Assembly (NCBI RefSeq): GCF_003148565.1
Contig: NZ_QGGL01000009.1
Span: 1-64,000, forward strand
From: Tumebacillus permanentifrigoris
GTDB taxonomy: Bacteria > Bacillota > Bacilli > Tumebacillales > Tumebacillaceae
Direction of reading: 5' to 3'
Length of the DNA stretch: 64,000 nucleotides
The first letter of the stretch is position 1. Every line of letters begins with the position of its first letter. The translations under genes were made by a program, and so were the position numbers. Under the pieces are notes generated by a model. It was not told the DNA's origin and made no database searches. It saw only the letters and a list, made by a program, of their open reading frames with translations. Below are positions 42,245 through 51,541 of the stretch, piece by piece.

Positions 42245-43315
42245 CTAGCGTTTCCAAGGCTTCGTGAGTTCGTCCGCGATGCGGTTCAACGGGGCGACGA
42301 TGTCAACGCAACCCTTGGCGATGGCCGTGCGCGGCATTCCAAATACAACACATGATTCCTGTGATTCCGCGATCGTTCGACCGCCTTGGGCCTTAATCTT
42401 CACCATGCCGTTCGCGCCATCTCCGCCCATTCCCGTCAGGATCGCAGCTCGTACTCGAACACCGCGAAGTTCTGCAACAGAGTCATACATGATGTCTACA
42501 GCGGGACGATGACCGCCAAGCGGCGGTTCTTGGTTTAACCGAATAACATACGTACCTGAGGTTTGTTCCACAATTCGCATGTGGTAATCCCCCGGAGCGA
42601 TGTACACATGACCTTCTTCCAACACCTGACCGTCATGCGCTTCATGTACGCGGACGGTGCAGATTTGGTCGAGACGTTGTGCCAGTGACTTTGTAAAACC
42701 CGCTGGCATGTGCTGGACGACCACTACGGCAGCGGGTAGTTCGCCTGGTAGGTGCGATAGAACCACCTGCAAAGCGCGCGGACCACCTGTTGACGTGCCG
42801 ATCGCCAGAATCTCTTCGACGCGCTTCGCCGTGCGCATTGGCTTTGGCGGAGCGGGAATCGGTTTCGGGTATGGTTTAAAGTACTTCGTGCTTTGGACGA
42901 CTTGTTCCTTTTTTGCGGCGGCTTTAATTTTATGAAGTAGATCCTCGCTGATCTTCGCCAAGTCGAGCGAGATCGACCCAGATGGTTTACCAACGAAATC
43001 GAACGCGCCAAGTTCCAACGCTTTGATCGTGGCGTCCGCCCCTTCTTGTGTGAGGCTGGAGAGCATGATGGTGGGAATTTTGTACTTGCGCCAGATCATC
43101 GGCAACGCTTCCAAGCCATTGAGCACCGGCATCTCGATGTCTAGCGTCAAGACATCCGGCTTCAATTTCGGAATAAGGTCGAGAGCTTCCTGACCGTTCT
43201 TGGCTGTCCCTACTACGATGATTTCAGGGTCCGACTTGAGAATGTCGCTGATAATGCGACGCATAAGTGCTGAATCGTCACAGACGAGAACTTGAATCGG
43301 CTTCATCCCGGTCAT
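42245..43315 (-). CDS. cheB: chemotaxis methylesterase/deamidase CheB
   Basis: A 356-aa protein with a receiver domain (Asp59 as phospho-acceptor in LTLDIEMPVLNG) and a C-terminal methylesterase (about 165-350). The Ser-His-Asp triad motifs are IGTSTGGPRAL, VVVQHMPAGF and GMGGDGANGM. A Lys/Pro-rich linker joins them. It follows flhG by 19 nt and precedes cheA by 12 nt. Confidence 0.97.
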   Translation of the reverse strand: MTGMKPIQVLVCDDSALMRRIISDILKSDPEIIVVGTAKNGQEALDLIPKLKPDVLTLDIEMPVLNGLEALPMIWRKYKIPTIMLSSLTQEGADATIKALELGAFDFVGKPSGSISLDLAKISEDLLHKIKAAAKKEQVVQSTKYFKPYPKPIPAPPKPMRTAKRVEEILAIGTSTGGPRALQVVLSHLPGELPAAVVVVQHMPAGFTKSLAQRLDQICTVRVHEAHDGQVLEEGHVYIAPGDYHMRIVEQTSGTYVIRLNQEPPLGGHRPAVDIMYDSVAELRGVRVRAAILTGMGGDGANGMVKIKAQGGRTIAESQESCVVFGMPRTAIAKGCVDIVAPLNRIADELTKPWKR

Positions 43316-43334
43316 TCATCCTTTAATTCCAATT

Positions 43335-44207
43335 TTATCGAAACAGCCGAGCCATACGATGCAGAAACTGTTTCATACCCTTTGGAGACGTGTCCTGCTC
43401 TGCTTCCCCGTGCAATTGCGCTTGAATCAACTGCTTAAGACTGCGAGATGCGACGGTCTCAGGGTGTGCGATATAAAATGGCACTTGTTTTTTGACCGAC
43501 CTGAGAACGTTTGGGTCATCCGGCAGAATGCCAAGAATCGGGATCTGCAAGTTGAGAAAACGTTCCGCAACGAGCTTGATTTTGTCTGCCGCTTCCCGAC
43601 CTTCCTCATTCGATTGGGCCCGGTTGACCAACAGTTTCATACGGGCATTCGGTTCGCGGTTGATGACCATCTTGATTAACGCATACGCATCGGTGATCGA
43701 AGTCGGCTCTGGTGTCAAGACGACAAAGATATCATCTGCCGCCAAGATGAGACGGAGCGATTGGGCGGTCAAACCTGCCCCCGTATCGATCAACACGTAA
43801 TCCGCGTATCCTTGTAACAATCCAAGTTGCTCGATCAAGTAGTCAAATTGCTCCGGCTGTAAATCAAGCAGGTCTTGAAATCCTGAACCTCCGGCGATGA
43901 ACTTGATGCCCATCGGACCAGTTTCCAAAATGTCCCACACGGTAACCTGCTTACGGATCAGTTCTGCCAACGTAAGTTTCGGCTTGACGCCCATCAGCAC
44001 ATCAATGTTGGCAAATCCAACGTCAGCATCGAGAATGACGACCTTCTTGCCTTGGTCTGCCAAAGCAAGCGCATAATTCAGAGTGAAGTTCGACTTGCCG
44101 ACACCACCCTTGCCGCTGGAGATTGTAATCACCCGCGTGTCCCGGCCGGCCGAGCTGCGATTGGCTTGTGCGACCATCGTACGCAAACGCTGTGCCTGGT
44201 CATGCAT
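43335..44207 (-). CDS. flhG: MinD-like ATPase FlhG
   Basis: A 290-aa ParA/MinD-type ATPase that sets flagellar number and placement with FlhF. The deviant Walker A SGKGGVGKS (about 32-40) and LDADVGFANIDVL are clear, and a VLIDTGAGL switch II follows. The N-terminal MHDQAQRLRTMV stretch resembles the DQAxxLR motif that activates FlhF GTPase. The first 8 nt overlap flhF. Confidence 0.96.
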   Translation of the reverse strand: MHDQAQRLRTMVAQANRSSAGRDTRVITISSGKGGVGKSNFTLNYALALADQGKKVVILDADVGFANIDVLMGVKPKLTLAELIRKQVTVWDILETGPMGIKFIAGGSGFQDLLDLQPEQFDYLIEQLGLLQGYADYVLIDTGAGLTAQSLRLILAADDIFVVLTPEPTSITDAYALIKMVINREPNARMKLLVNRAQSNEEGREAADKIKLVAERFLNLQIPILGILPDDPNVLRSVKKQVPFYIAHPETVASRSLKQLIQAQLHGEAEQDTSPKGMKQFLHRMARLFR

Positions 44208-45507
44208 CGGACTTCTCTCCCACTACTAGACTCGCTACTTTTTGGGCAGACACGATCTCGATGTCATCGGGAACGGTCTGACCCGTGGTCAGGTACGACA
44301 GCGGAATGTTGCGACGGACGACTAAATTGTAGATCGCGCCATAGCTTGTGGTTTCATCAGCCTTTGTGAACAAAAACTTCTGGATCGGTACTTGCTCGAA
44401 GTTTTTCACGATGTCGGTGAGGTCGGACGCTTTCGAGGTTAACGCAAGTACCAAGAACGTTTCATCCGGTGTTAGCGCCTGTAAAAATGGCTTCAACTCC
44501 CGGACGTTCAGTTGGTTGTGATAGTTACGCCCTGCTGTGTCGACGAGAATTAAGTCAAACTCTGCGAACTTTTCCATCGACCGCTGGACATCCTCCGGCG
44601 AGTAACAGACCTCCAACGGCAGATTCAGAATCGTTGCGTAGGTGCGCAATTGCTCCACCGCTGCGATTCGGTACGTGTCGGTGGTGATCAGCCCGACCCG
44701 CTTGCCGTGCGACAACACTTGCTCAGCTGCGAGCTTCGCAATCGTTGTGGTCTTCCCCACGCCAGTCGGTCCCATGAACGAAGCAACGCGGGTGGTTGGA
44801 GCAATCGATGACGGAACACCGACCTTCTCCAACTCCTCACTTATAAACTTTGTCAAAATACCTCGAAATTCCTGCTCAGTGATGTCTTGAACTTGTTGGA
44901 ACTCGCGAATTCCTCGTTCAACAAGGTCGTCAACCAATTCCTCATCAACTTGATTCGCTAGAAGTTCCTTGCGAACGCGGACAACCGCCTCAGGTAGCAC
45001 TTTGTTATCCGTGGTGTGGATAAGACTGCGAATCAGGTGTCGCAGGTCTTGCACTTCCTTCAAAACCTGTGTGTCATCCTCCTTAGCGCGGGGAGCAAGG
45101 AGCGGTTCCGTAAAGACTTGTGGAGGTTCTAGAACTGGCTCCACAGGGGTGGCGGACACCGCAGCAACAGGGGCAACCGGTGGGGCTGCCTCAGGTTGGA
45201 ACGCCATTGCTCGTTCCGGCTCTAAGGTTGCAGTCGCGCCTGCGGCAGTGGGTCGCACTTGATGTTGTTGGTAAGCGCCCATCGCGAAGTTGCGCGGCAT
45301 CGATGAAGGTGAAACCGGCGGGCGTTCCGGCGGTTTTTCCTCATTGGCCGCAGCCACCACTTCAATGTGCGTTTTGCTGAACAATCCGAGGAAGCCTCGG
45401 CTCTGAATTTTTTTGGTGGAAAGGATCACCGCGTCCTTACCCAAGTCTTCTCGAATCATCGCGACCGCTTCCGGCATTTCCTTGACCAAATAACGTTTGA
45501 CCAGCAT
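44200..45507 (-). CDS. flhF: SRP-type GTPase FlhF
   Basis: A 435-aa protein with a B domain (basic and Pro/Ala-rich, about 50-140), an N domain, and a GTPase G domain from about 225. The G1 motif is GPTGVGKTTTIAKLA, and LILVDTAGRNYHN and TKADETTSYGAIYN follow. FlhF recruits the basal body to its site. It overlaps flhA by one base and flhG by 8 nt. Confidence 0.96.
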   Translation of the reverse strand: MLVKRYLVKEMPEAVAMIREDLGKDAVILSTKKIQSRGFLGLFSKTHIEVVAAANEEKPPERPPVSPSSMPRNFAMGAYQQHQVRPTAAGATATLEPERAMAFQPEAAPPVAPVAAVSATPVEPVLEPPQVFTEPLLAPRAKEDDTQVLKEVQDLRHLIRSLIHTTDNKVLPEAVVRVRKELLANQVDEELVDDLVERGIREFQQVQDITEQEFRGILTKFISEELEKVGVPSSIAPTTRVASFMGPTGVGKTTTIAKLAAEQVLSHGKRVGLITTDTYRIAAVEQLRTYATILNLPLEVCYSPEDVQRSMEKFAEFDLILVDTAGRNYHNQLNVRELKPFLQALTPDETFLVLALTSKASDLTDIVKNFEQVPIQKFLFTKADETTSYGAIYNLVVRRNIPLSYLTTGQTVPDDIEIVSAQKVASLVVGEKSDA

Positions 45508-47540
45508 TACAGGTTCACCACCCCTCCGCTTTGAACATCAACGGTAGTATCGAGTTCGTTAAAGGAAAGCACCGCCACATCCGGCAACACGCGCTCGATC
45601 AATTTGCGAACGTGCATCCGAGTGTTTGGCGAGGTGAGCAGGAGCGGCGAGTGGCCAAGGTTGGTCACCACTTGCACCTGTTCCGCCAACTTCTGGTAGA
45701 TCTGTTGTGAAACGCGTGGGTCCAGCGCCAAGAACGTACCTTGTTCCGAACCCTGGATGTTGTCCAGCAACAGCTTTTCGACGTTCGGACTCAAGGTGAT
45801 CACCTTGAGCGGACCGCCACCCGCCTTGTGTTGGTTTGTGATCTGGCGAGAAAGTGACTGGCGAACATACTCTGTCAAGATGTCCGCATCCTTGGTATAC
45901 CCAACATAGTCGGCCAAGGCTTCGAGAATCGTGACCAGATCGCGGATGGAAACTTTTTCGCGCAAGAGGTTGATGAGCACTTTTTGGATTTCACCGATCG
46001 ACATCTGGCTTGGCACCAGTTCGTCGACGAGCGCCGGGTAGGTCTCACGCAGCGAATCGATAAGCTGCTTGGTCTCTTGGCGACCGAGCAGCTCGCTCGC
46101 ATGCTTGCGAAGAACTTCCGTCAGGTGAGTTGCGACGACCGATGGTGGATCAACGACGGTGTAACCAGCGAATTCGGCCTGTTCACGGATGTTGTCCGCA
46201 ATCCAGAGCGCCGGAAGTCCAAAAGCTGGCTCCTTCGTCGGGATGCCCACGATGTTCTCGTCGTCAAATCCAGGGCTCATCGCAAGGTAGTGGTCAAGCA
46301 ACAACTCACCACGGGCTACCTCGTTGCCTTTGATCTTGATTACGTATTCGTTCGGACGCAGTTGGATGTTGTCACGGATGCGGATCACCGGAACGACCAG
46401 CCCCATTTCCATCGCAAATTGGCGGCGGATCATGATGACACGGTCGAGCAGGTCACCGCCTTGGTTGACGTCTGCGAGCGGGATCAGCGCGTATCCAAAC
46501 TCGAACTCGATCGGATCGACATGAATGAGCGAGATCACACTCTCTGGGCTGCGTACTTCTTCTTGCTTGTTCTCCTCCACTTGCTCCAACTCGCGGATCG
46601 TCTCCAGTTTCATCGTGCGTTCCATCATGTAGCCACCGTACACGATCAAACCTGCGATCGGCCAAGCCTTCAGCACACCGATCGGTGTGAAGATGCCAAG
46701 CATCCCGATCACGGCCCCGACGATGTACAGCATTTTCGGATAAGCGAGCAACTGCTTGATGAGGTCGTCGGAGAGATTTTCCTCCGATGCCGCTCGGGTG
46801 ACGACGAGACCCGTTGCTGTCGAGATGAGCAGGGCCGGAATCTGCGAGACCAACCCGTCACCGACAGAGAGGATGGTATAGTTTTGCATCGCTTGCACGG
46901 CGGACTCGCCACGCATGGCTACCCCGATGATGAAACCAGCAATGATGTTGATCGCAACGATGATGATCCCTGCGATCGCGTCGCCTTTGACGAATTTCGA
47001 GGCACCATCCATCGCCCCGTAGAAGTCAGCTTCGCGTGAAATTTTAGTTCGCTTTGCTCGCGCTTCATTTTCATTGATCAAACCTGCGTTCAAGTCAGCA
47101 TCGATGGAGATCTGCTTACCCGGCATCGCGTCCAAGGTGAAGCGTGCTGCGACTTCCGCTACGCGCTCCGAACCTTTGGTGATGACAAGAAATTGAATGA
47201 TGACGAGAATCAAGAACACGATAAAACCGACGACCGCATTCCCTCCGATGACGAATGTACCGAACGTGTGAATGACTTCCCCAGCTTCCCCTGTTGAGAG
47301 AATGGCTCGGGTGGACGACACGTTCAGAGACAACCGAAACAGCGTCGTCAAAAGCAGAAGCGAGGGGAAGATCGCAAAATCAAGCGGTTCTTTGGTATTC
47401 ATCGCCACGAGCAGAATCGTCAAGGCGATGCTTAAATTGATGATCAACAAGAAGTCTAGCAAAAAAGTAGGCAAAGGGATGACCATCATGATGACGATCC
47501 CAATGACAGCTCCGATGACTCCTAAGTCTTTGAGTTTCAA
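45507..47540 (-). CDS. flhA: flagellar export protein FlhA
   Basis: A 677-aa gate of the flagellar type III secretion system. The N-terminal half is polytopic (about eight membrane segments), with the FHIPEP family signature near KRTKISREADFYGAMDGAS. The C-terminal half is the cytosolic docking domain for chaperone-substrate complexes. The start is a TTG at 47540 behind GGAGGGAC. It is normal in length. Confidence 0.97.
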   Translation of the reverse strand: MKLKDLGVIGAVIGIVIMMVIPLPTFLLDFLLIINLSIALTILLVAMNTKEPLDFAIFPSLLLLTTLFRLSLNVSSTRAILSTGEAGEVIHTFGTFVIGGNAVVGFIVFLILVIIQFLVITKGSERVAEVAARFTLDAMPGKQISIDADLNAGLINENEARAKRTKISREADFYGAMDGASKFVKGDAIAGIIIVAINIIAGFIIGVAMRGESAVQAMQNYTILSVGDGLVSQIPALLISTATGLVVTRAASEENLSDDLIKQLLAYPKMLYIVGAVIGMLGIFTPIGVLKAWPIAGLIVYGGYMMERTMKLETIRELEQVEENKQEEVRSPESVISLIHVDPIEFEFGYALIPLADVNQGGDLLDRVIMIRRQFAMEMGLVVPVIRIRDNIQLRPNEYVIKIKGNEVARGELLLDHYLAMSPGFDDENIVGIPTKEPAFGLPALWIADNIREQAEFAGYTVVDPPSVVATHLTEVLRKHASELLGRQETKQLIDSLRETYPALVDELVPSQMSIGEIQKVLINLLREKVSIRDLVTILEALADYVGYTKDADILTEYVRQSLSRQITNQHKAGGGPLKVITLSPNVEKLLLDNIQGSEQGTFLALDPRVSQQIYQKLAEQVQVVTNLGHSPLLLTSPNTRMHVRKLIERVLPDVAVLSFNELDTTVDVQSGGVVNL

Positions 47541-47556
47541 CCCCGGTCCCTCCTAC

Positions 47557-48633
47557 CTACACCTTGCCTTTTAGTCTGTATACATACGCTAGCACTTCGG
47601 CAACCGCTTGGAAAAGGTCCCCCGGGACAGCATCCCCGATTTCGACCGTTCTGTAGAGCGCTTGCGCAAGTGGGCGGTTTTCGACACATATCACATTGCT
47701 TTCTCGGCCAATCTTCTTGATTCGTTGGGCCGTTTCATCTACACCCTTCGCGATCACCTGGGGGGATTCCATGTTGTCAGGGTCGTATTTAAGAGCCACT
47801 GCAAAGTGCGTCGGGTTGGTGATGATCACATCGGCTTTCGGTACGTCAGACATCATGCGACGCATCGCCATCGCACGCTGGCGCTCTTTGATCTTGCCTT
47901 TGACTTCCGGGCTCCCTTCCATCTGCTTGTACTCTTCCTTGACCTCCTGCTTGGACATCTTGAGGTTTTTCACAAAGTCGAAGCGTTGGTAGATCAAGTC
48001 GGCAAGCGCGATCGCAAATATCGCAAGCCCAACTTTCCAAAAGATCCCGAAGGCAAGTGAACTGATGACAGAAAGTATGTCGATGACGTCCATCTCACCG
48101 AGTTGGCTGACTCTCATCCAACCGCTCTTCAGTTCACTGTACACGAGAAAACCGATCACGAGCATTTTTACAATCGATTTTAGAAGTTCGACGAACGTTC
48201 GCATCGAAAAAATTCGTTTAAACCCATCGATAGGGTTGATTTTTTTGAAGTCAGGCATTAAAGGCGTTAAAGTGAACAGCGAGCCCACTTGTAGATACGA
48301 AGTAAAGGCACCGACTACCATGATAACACCAGCAACCGGCAAGATCAGCTTGGCAAGCTGGATCAGAAATTTTAAAAACAGTGGTGTGATTGATTCATCT
48401 GTCAATTTGTAATAAAGTCCACCGGTCAGGTCAAACTGAAACATGTGTGTGAACTGATCCATGTAGTAACCGGAAAGTACTTTGATGGTGAAGAGTCCGG
48501 CCAGAAGAACGGCCGCTTGGCCGAACTCCTGACTGCGGGCGACCTGCCCCTTTTTGCGGGCGTCGCCCCGTTTCTTAGCTGTTGGTTTTTCTGTCTTCTC
48601 GCCGGAAAACAACTGGAGGTTCAGTTGAATCAT
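47557..48633 (-). CDS. flhB: flagellar export specificity protein FlhB
   Basis: A 358-aa protein with four hydrophobic segments (about 35-55, 86-110, 150-165, 185-210) and a cytosolic tail that self-cleaves at Asn273-Pro-Thr-His276. The cleavage motif NPTH lies in VIITNPTHFAVALKYD, so the rod/hook-to-filament switch should work with FliK. It is 2 nt after fliR and 16 nt before flhA. Confidence 0.97.
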   Translation of the reverse strand: MIQLNLQLFSGEKTEKPTAKKRGDARKKGQVARSQEFGQAAVLLAGLFTIKVLSGYYMDQFTHMFQFDLTGGLYYKLTDESITPLFLKFLIQLAKLILPVAGVIMVVGAFTSYLQVGSLFTLTPLMPDFKKINPIDGFKRIFSMRTFVELLKSIVKMLVIGFLVYSELKSGWMRVSQLGEMDVIDILSVISSLAFGIFWKVGLAIFAIALADLIYQRFDFVKNLKMSKQEVKEEYKQMEGSPEVKGKIKERQRAMAMRRMMSDVPKADVIITNPTHFAVALKYDPDNMESPQVIAKGVDETAQRIKKIGRESNVICVENRPLAQALYRTVEIGDAVPGDLFQAVAEVLAYVYRLKGKV

Positions 48634-48635
48634 CG

Positions 48636-49421
48636 TTATCCTCCTAGCACCCGCAGAACGGTGTCCATTTGAGTAAACATCGTATGGAACATCTCGCGGA
48701 GAAGGTAGATGAACGTTGGCAAAGTGACGATGATCATCAGCCCGCCAATGAGAGTCTTTAACGACATCCCAAGCGCAAACACGTTCATCTGTGGAACAGC
48801 TTTGGAAAGCATTGCAAATCCGAAATCGATCAAAAATAGTACAGCAACAACTGGAATTGCGATCTTCAACCCCAACACGAACATCGCAGAGAACGTCGCC
48901 ATCAGCACAGACATCAGGTTGTCAGTTATCTGAAAAGCTCCAATCGGAACGAAGTTGTAGCTTTGCATCATCGCGGTAATCAGACCGTGGTGACCATCGA
49001 GTCCTAAAAACAACAAGAACGTGAGTGCGTACTTGAATTGACCGGTCAGCGGAGAGGAAGCTCCAGACATCGGGTCAAAGACATTGGCCATCGCGAACCC
49101 GATCTGAAGGTCGATGAACATCCCACCCAGCTGTACAGCTGCGAAGATCATCGCGGCCGTCAATCCGAGCGTTATGCCCACCATAAATTCCTTCACCAAG
49201 ACCAGCACCAGATCGGCAAATGAGGCTCCCATGTAGAGCGCTCCCATATCCGTTGTCGCAATTGAGGGAGTGATGATGATCGTTAACAAAAAAGCCAGCC
49301 CTGCTTTCACGGACGCCGGTACGTTCCGGGTTCCGAAAAACGGCGTCAGGAAAAAGAAGCTGGACATGCGGACGAGCACCAAGAGAAACACTTGCGCATA
49401 CTGAAGTGCGACATCTAGCAT
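48636..49421 (-). CDS. fliR: flagellar export protein FliR
   Basis: A 261-aa export-gate component with six or so hydrophobic segments; the pattern ALQYAQVFLLVLVRMSSFFF at the start, then an Asn-Val-Pro loop, is typical. It forms the FliP5-Q4-R1 core with the two genes upstream. The gap to flhB is 2 nt. Confidence 0.96.
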   Translation of the reverse strand: MLDVALQYAQVFLLVLVRMSSFFFLTPFFGTRNVPASVKAGLAFLLTIIITPSIATTDMGALYMGASFADLVLVLVKEFMVGITLGLTAAMIFAAVQLGGMFIDLQIGFAMANVFDPMSGASSPLTGQFKYALTFLLFLGLDGHHGLITAMMQSYNFVPIGAFQITDNLMSVLMATFSAMFVLGLKIAIPVVAVLFLIDFGFAMLSKAVPQMNVFALGMSLKTLIGGLMIIVTLPTFIYLLREMFHTMFTQMDTVLRVLGG

Positions 49422-49433
49422 CAGATATCGCCC

Positions 49434-49703
49434 CTATCGAATAAACGAACTTAAGTTGCCGAGGATTCCGCGCGTAAAATCCAGAGTCAGTGAGAGCATC
49501 CACGGCCCGAAAACCAGCATCGTCACGAAGACGGCGATCAACTTCGGGATGAACTGCAGCGACTGTTCCTGAATTTGCGTGGTGGCTTGAAACACGCTGA
49601 CAATCAACCCTACCAAAAGCCCGACCCCAAGCAAAGGCGCACAGATCTTGAGCATCGTCCAGATGGCGTTTTGACCGAGCGTGATCACGAAATCACTGCT
49701 CAT
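49434..49703 (-). CDS. fliQ: flagellar export protein FliQ
   Basis: An 89-aa protein with two transmembrane helices (about 15-37 and 50-72); a Gln-Ala-Thr-Thr-Gln-Ile-Gln-Glu-Gln-Ser stretch between them is the family mark. It is a gate component with FliP and FliR. It lies 22 nt after fliP. Confidence 0.96.
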   Translation of the reverse strand: MSSDFVITLGQNAIWTMLKICAPLLGVGLLVGLIVSVFQATTQIQEQSLQFIPKLIAVFVTMLVFGPWMLSLTLDFTRGILGNLSSFIR

Positions 49704-49725
49704 GACGTAACACCCTTCCCATACC

Positions 49726-50487
49726 TTATTGGTAACCGGCTAACAGGGACTTGACGACGAGATACCAACCGTCGACCATGATGAACAACAAGACCTTGAA
49801 CGGCATTGAGATCATCACCGGCGGCAGCATCATCATCCCCATTGACATCAACACGCTCGCAACGACCATATCGATGATCAAAAAAGGGATGAAGATCATG
49901 AAGCCTAGCTCAAACGCAGTCTTCAATTCACTGATCACGTAGGACGGCACTAGTGTGGAGAGCGGAATCGCCTCTACAGAGTCTGGCATGGGCTGTTTGC
50001 GGTAGTCCAAAAACAGCTGCAGGTCTTGTGGGCGAGTCTGGTTCGCCATGAAGTGTTTGAGCGGAATTTCGGCCTGAGTAAGCGCCTGCGTCTGAGAGAG
50101 TTGTCCTTGCAGATACGGTTGAAGCGCTTGGTCATTGATCGTCGTAAGCGTCGGGTACATGACGAAAAGCGACATGAACATCGCGAGCCCGATCAAAACC
50201 TGTGTCGGTGGCATCTGTTGCAACGCCAAGGCGTTGCGCACAAATGACAGCACGACGACGATACGAGTAAAGCAGGTCATCAGAACCAAGATCGACGGCG
50301 CCAAGGAAAGCACCGTCAAGATGGTGATGATCTGCAAAGAGGTCGCAACAGATTCAGGGTTGTCCGATGTTGAAACACCGATGTTGATGCCTGGAACAGC
50401 CGTCCCTTCCGCAAGCGCCGGGTGCGCCCACACCAAAGTGAACAGCATCATGACGAAGAGGAAGAGCATTCTCATGTTTATCTTCAT
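49726..50487 (-). CDS. fliP: flagellar export protein FliP
   Basis: A 253-aa protein with a cleavable signal-like N-terminus and four further hydrophobic segments. The FliP signature TCFTRIVVVLSFVRNALALQ and a later FEIGF-type segment (FELGFMIFIPFLIID) are present. The ATG at 50487 overlaps the fliO stop (ATGA); a TTG at 50505 gives a longer frame but has no RBS. Confidence 0.96.
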   Translation of the reverse strand: MKINMRMLFLFVMMLFTLVWAHPALAEGTAVPGINIGVSTSDNPESVATSLQIITILTVLSLAPSILVLMTCFTRIVVVLSFVRNALALQQMPPTQVLIGLAMFMSLFVMYPTLTTINDQALQPYLQGQLSQTQALTQAEIPLKHFMANQTRPQDLQLFLDYRKQPMPDSVEAIPLSTLVPSYVISELKTAFELGFMIFIPFLIIDMVVASVLMSMGMMMLPPVMISMPFKVLLFIMVDGWYLVVKSLLAGYQ

Positions 50488-51116
50488 TTGGAAGGATCCT
50501 GCCAATCGTCGACCGTCTGATGACGCCTTTCCTTCAGGTTGTGTAGCTTTTCGCGCAAGGCAGCGTCAAACGGCAATTCTTCTACTCGGACCTCTTCCGC
50601 CTGAGCTTTGGATTTAGGGCGCAGGCGGGTGATCCATTCTTGCATGCCCGATACCGGACGTGCGAGTGGCTGCTGGGAGGTTTCCCGCAGTCGTTCAATC
50701 AAGGCGGCGTCGGTTACAGTATCCAACAGCGTAATGCTGTCCCCTACTCCTAGCAGGTACACTTTGTCCCCGACGGAGAGCAAGTGTACCGAGCGGTCCT
50801 TGCCAAGCGATTGGACGCCCAGCGACTGGAACACTTGGTTGCGGGAGAGATTCGTTTTCTGCGAGAGGAATCGAATCAGGAAATAAATGATGGCTATAAT
50901 AATCCCTAAGGCGAAAATCAATTGTAACAACGACCATAGGAGCGAACCATCACCGGAGGCAGCTGGCGGTGCCGTCGGAACGGACCCGTTTTGCTTGTTA
51001 TTTATCAAATCCGTGACGTTTTCGCCAACCGCCAACACGTGAGGTGGGGAGGACAACAAGAAAGTACCCAGCGCAACAGCCATAGCGGTACTGATACGTT
51101 TGATCGTCGGTCGCAT
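50484..51116 (-). CDS. fliO: flagellar biosynthesis protein FliO (FliZ in Bacillus)
   Basis: A 210-aa protein with a signal-like N-terminus (about 10-29), one membrane helix (about 59-82) and a FliO domain (about 95-150) with SLGVQSLGKDRSVHLLSVGD. The C-terminal tail is charged. It assists assembly of the FliPQR gate and is the usual neighbour of fliP. Confidence 0.9.
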   Translation of the reverse strand: MRPTIKRISTAMAVALGTFLLSSPPHVLAVGENVTDLINNKQNGSVPTAPPAASGDGSLLWSLLQLIFALGIIIAIIYFLIRFLSQKTNLSRNQVFQSLGVQSLGKDRSVHLLSVGDKVYLLGVGDSITLLDTVTDAALIERLRETSQQPLARPVSGMQEWITRLRPKSKAQAEEVRVEELPFDAALREKLHNLKERRHQTVDDWQDPSK

Positions 51117-51155
51117 GACCCCACCCTTTCTAAGATGTTGACGTTCAGGGTAAAA

Positions 51156-51518
51156 CTAGCCCAAAGTCTTCTTGATCGCTTCGATAACACGATCGGCTTG
51201 GAACGGCTTGACGATAAAGTCTTTCGCACCAGCTTGAATTGCATCGATAACCATGGCTTGTTGGCCCATCGCGGAACACATGATAACTTTCGCGTTGGCG
51301 TCGAATGCACGGATCTCTTTGAGCGCGTGGATCCCGTCCATCTCCGGCATCGTGATGTCCATGGTCACGAGGTCCGGACGCAATTCTTTGTATTTTTCAA
51401 CAGCTTGTGCGCCGTCCTGCGCTTCTCCTACCACGTTAAAACCATTGCGGGTGAGGATTTCCTTAATCATCATCCGCATGAAGGCCGCATCGTCTACGAT
51501 CAAGATTTTGTGAGACAT
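51156..51518 (-). CDS. cheY: chemotaxis response regulator CheY
   Basis: A 120-aa single receiver domain that carries the signal to FliM/FliY. Asp9, Asp10, phospho-acceptor Asp54 (LVTMDITMPEMDG), the switch Ser82 and Lys104 are all present. An ideal GGGGG RBS precedes the ATG. It lies between fliY and fliO, as in B. subtilis. Confidence 0.98.
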   Translation of the reverse strand: MSHKILIVDDAAFMRMMIKEILTRNGFNVVGEAQDGAQAVEKYKELRPDLVTMDITMPEMDGIHALKEIRAFDANAKVIMCSAMGQQAMVIDAIQAGAKDFIVKPFQADRVIEAIKKTLG

Positions 51519-51541
51519 TGTTTGGTTCCCCCTAGTCTAAA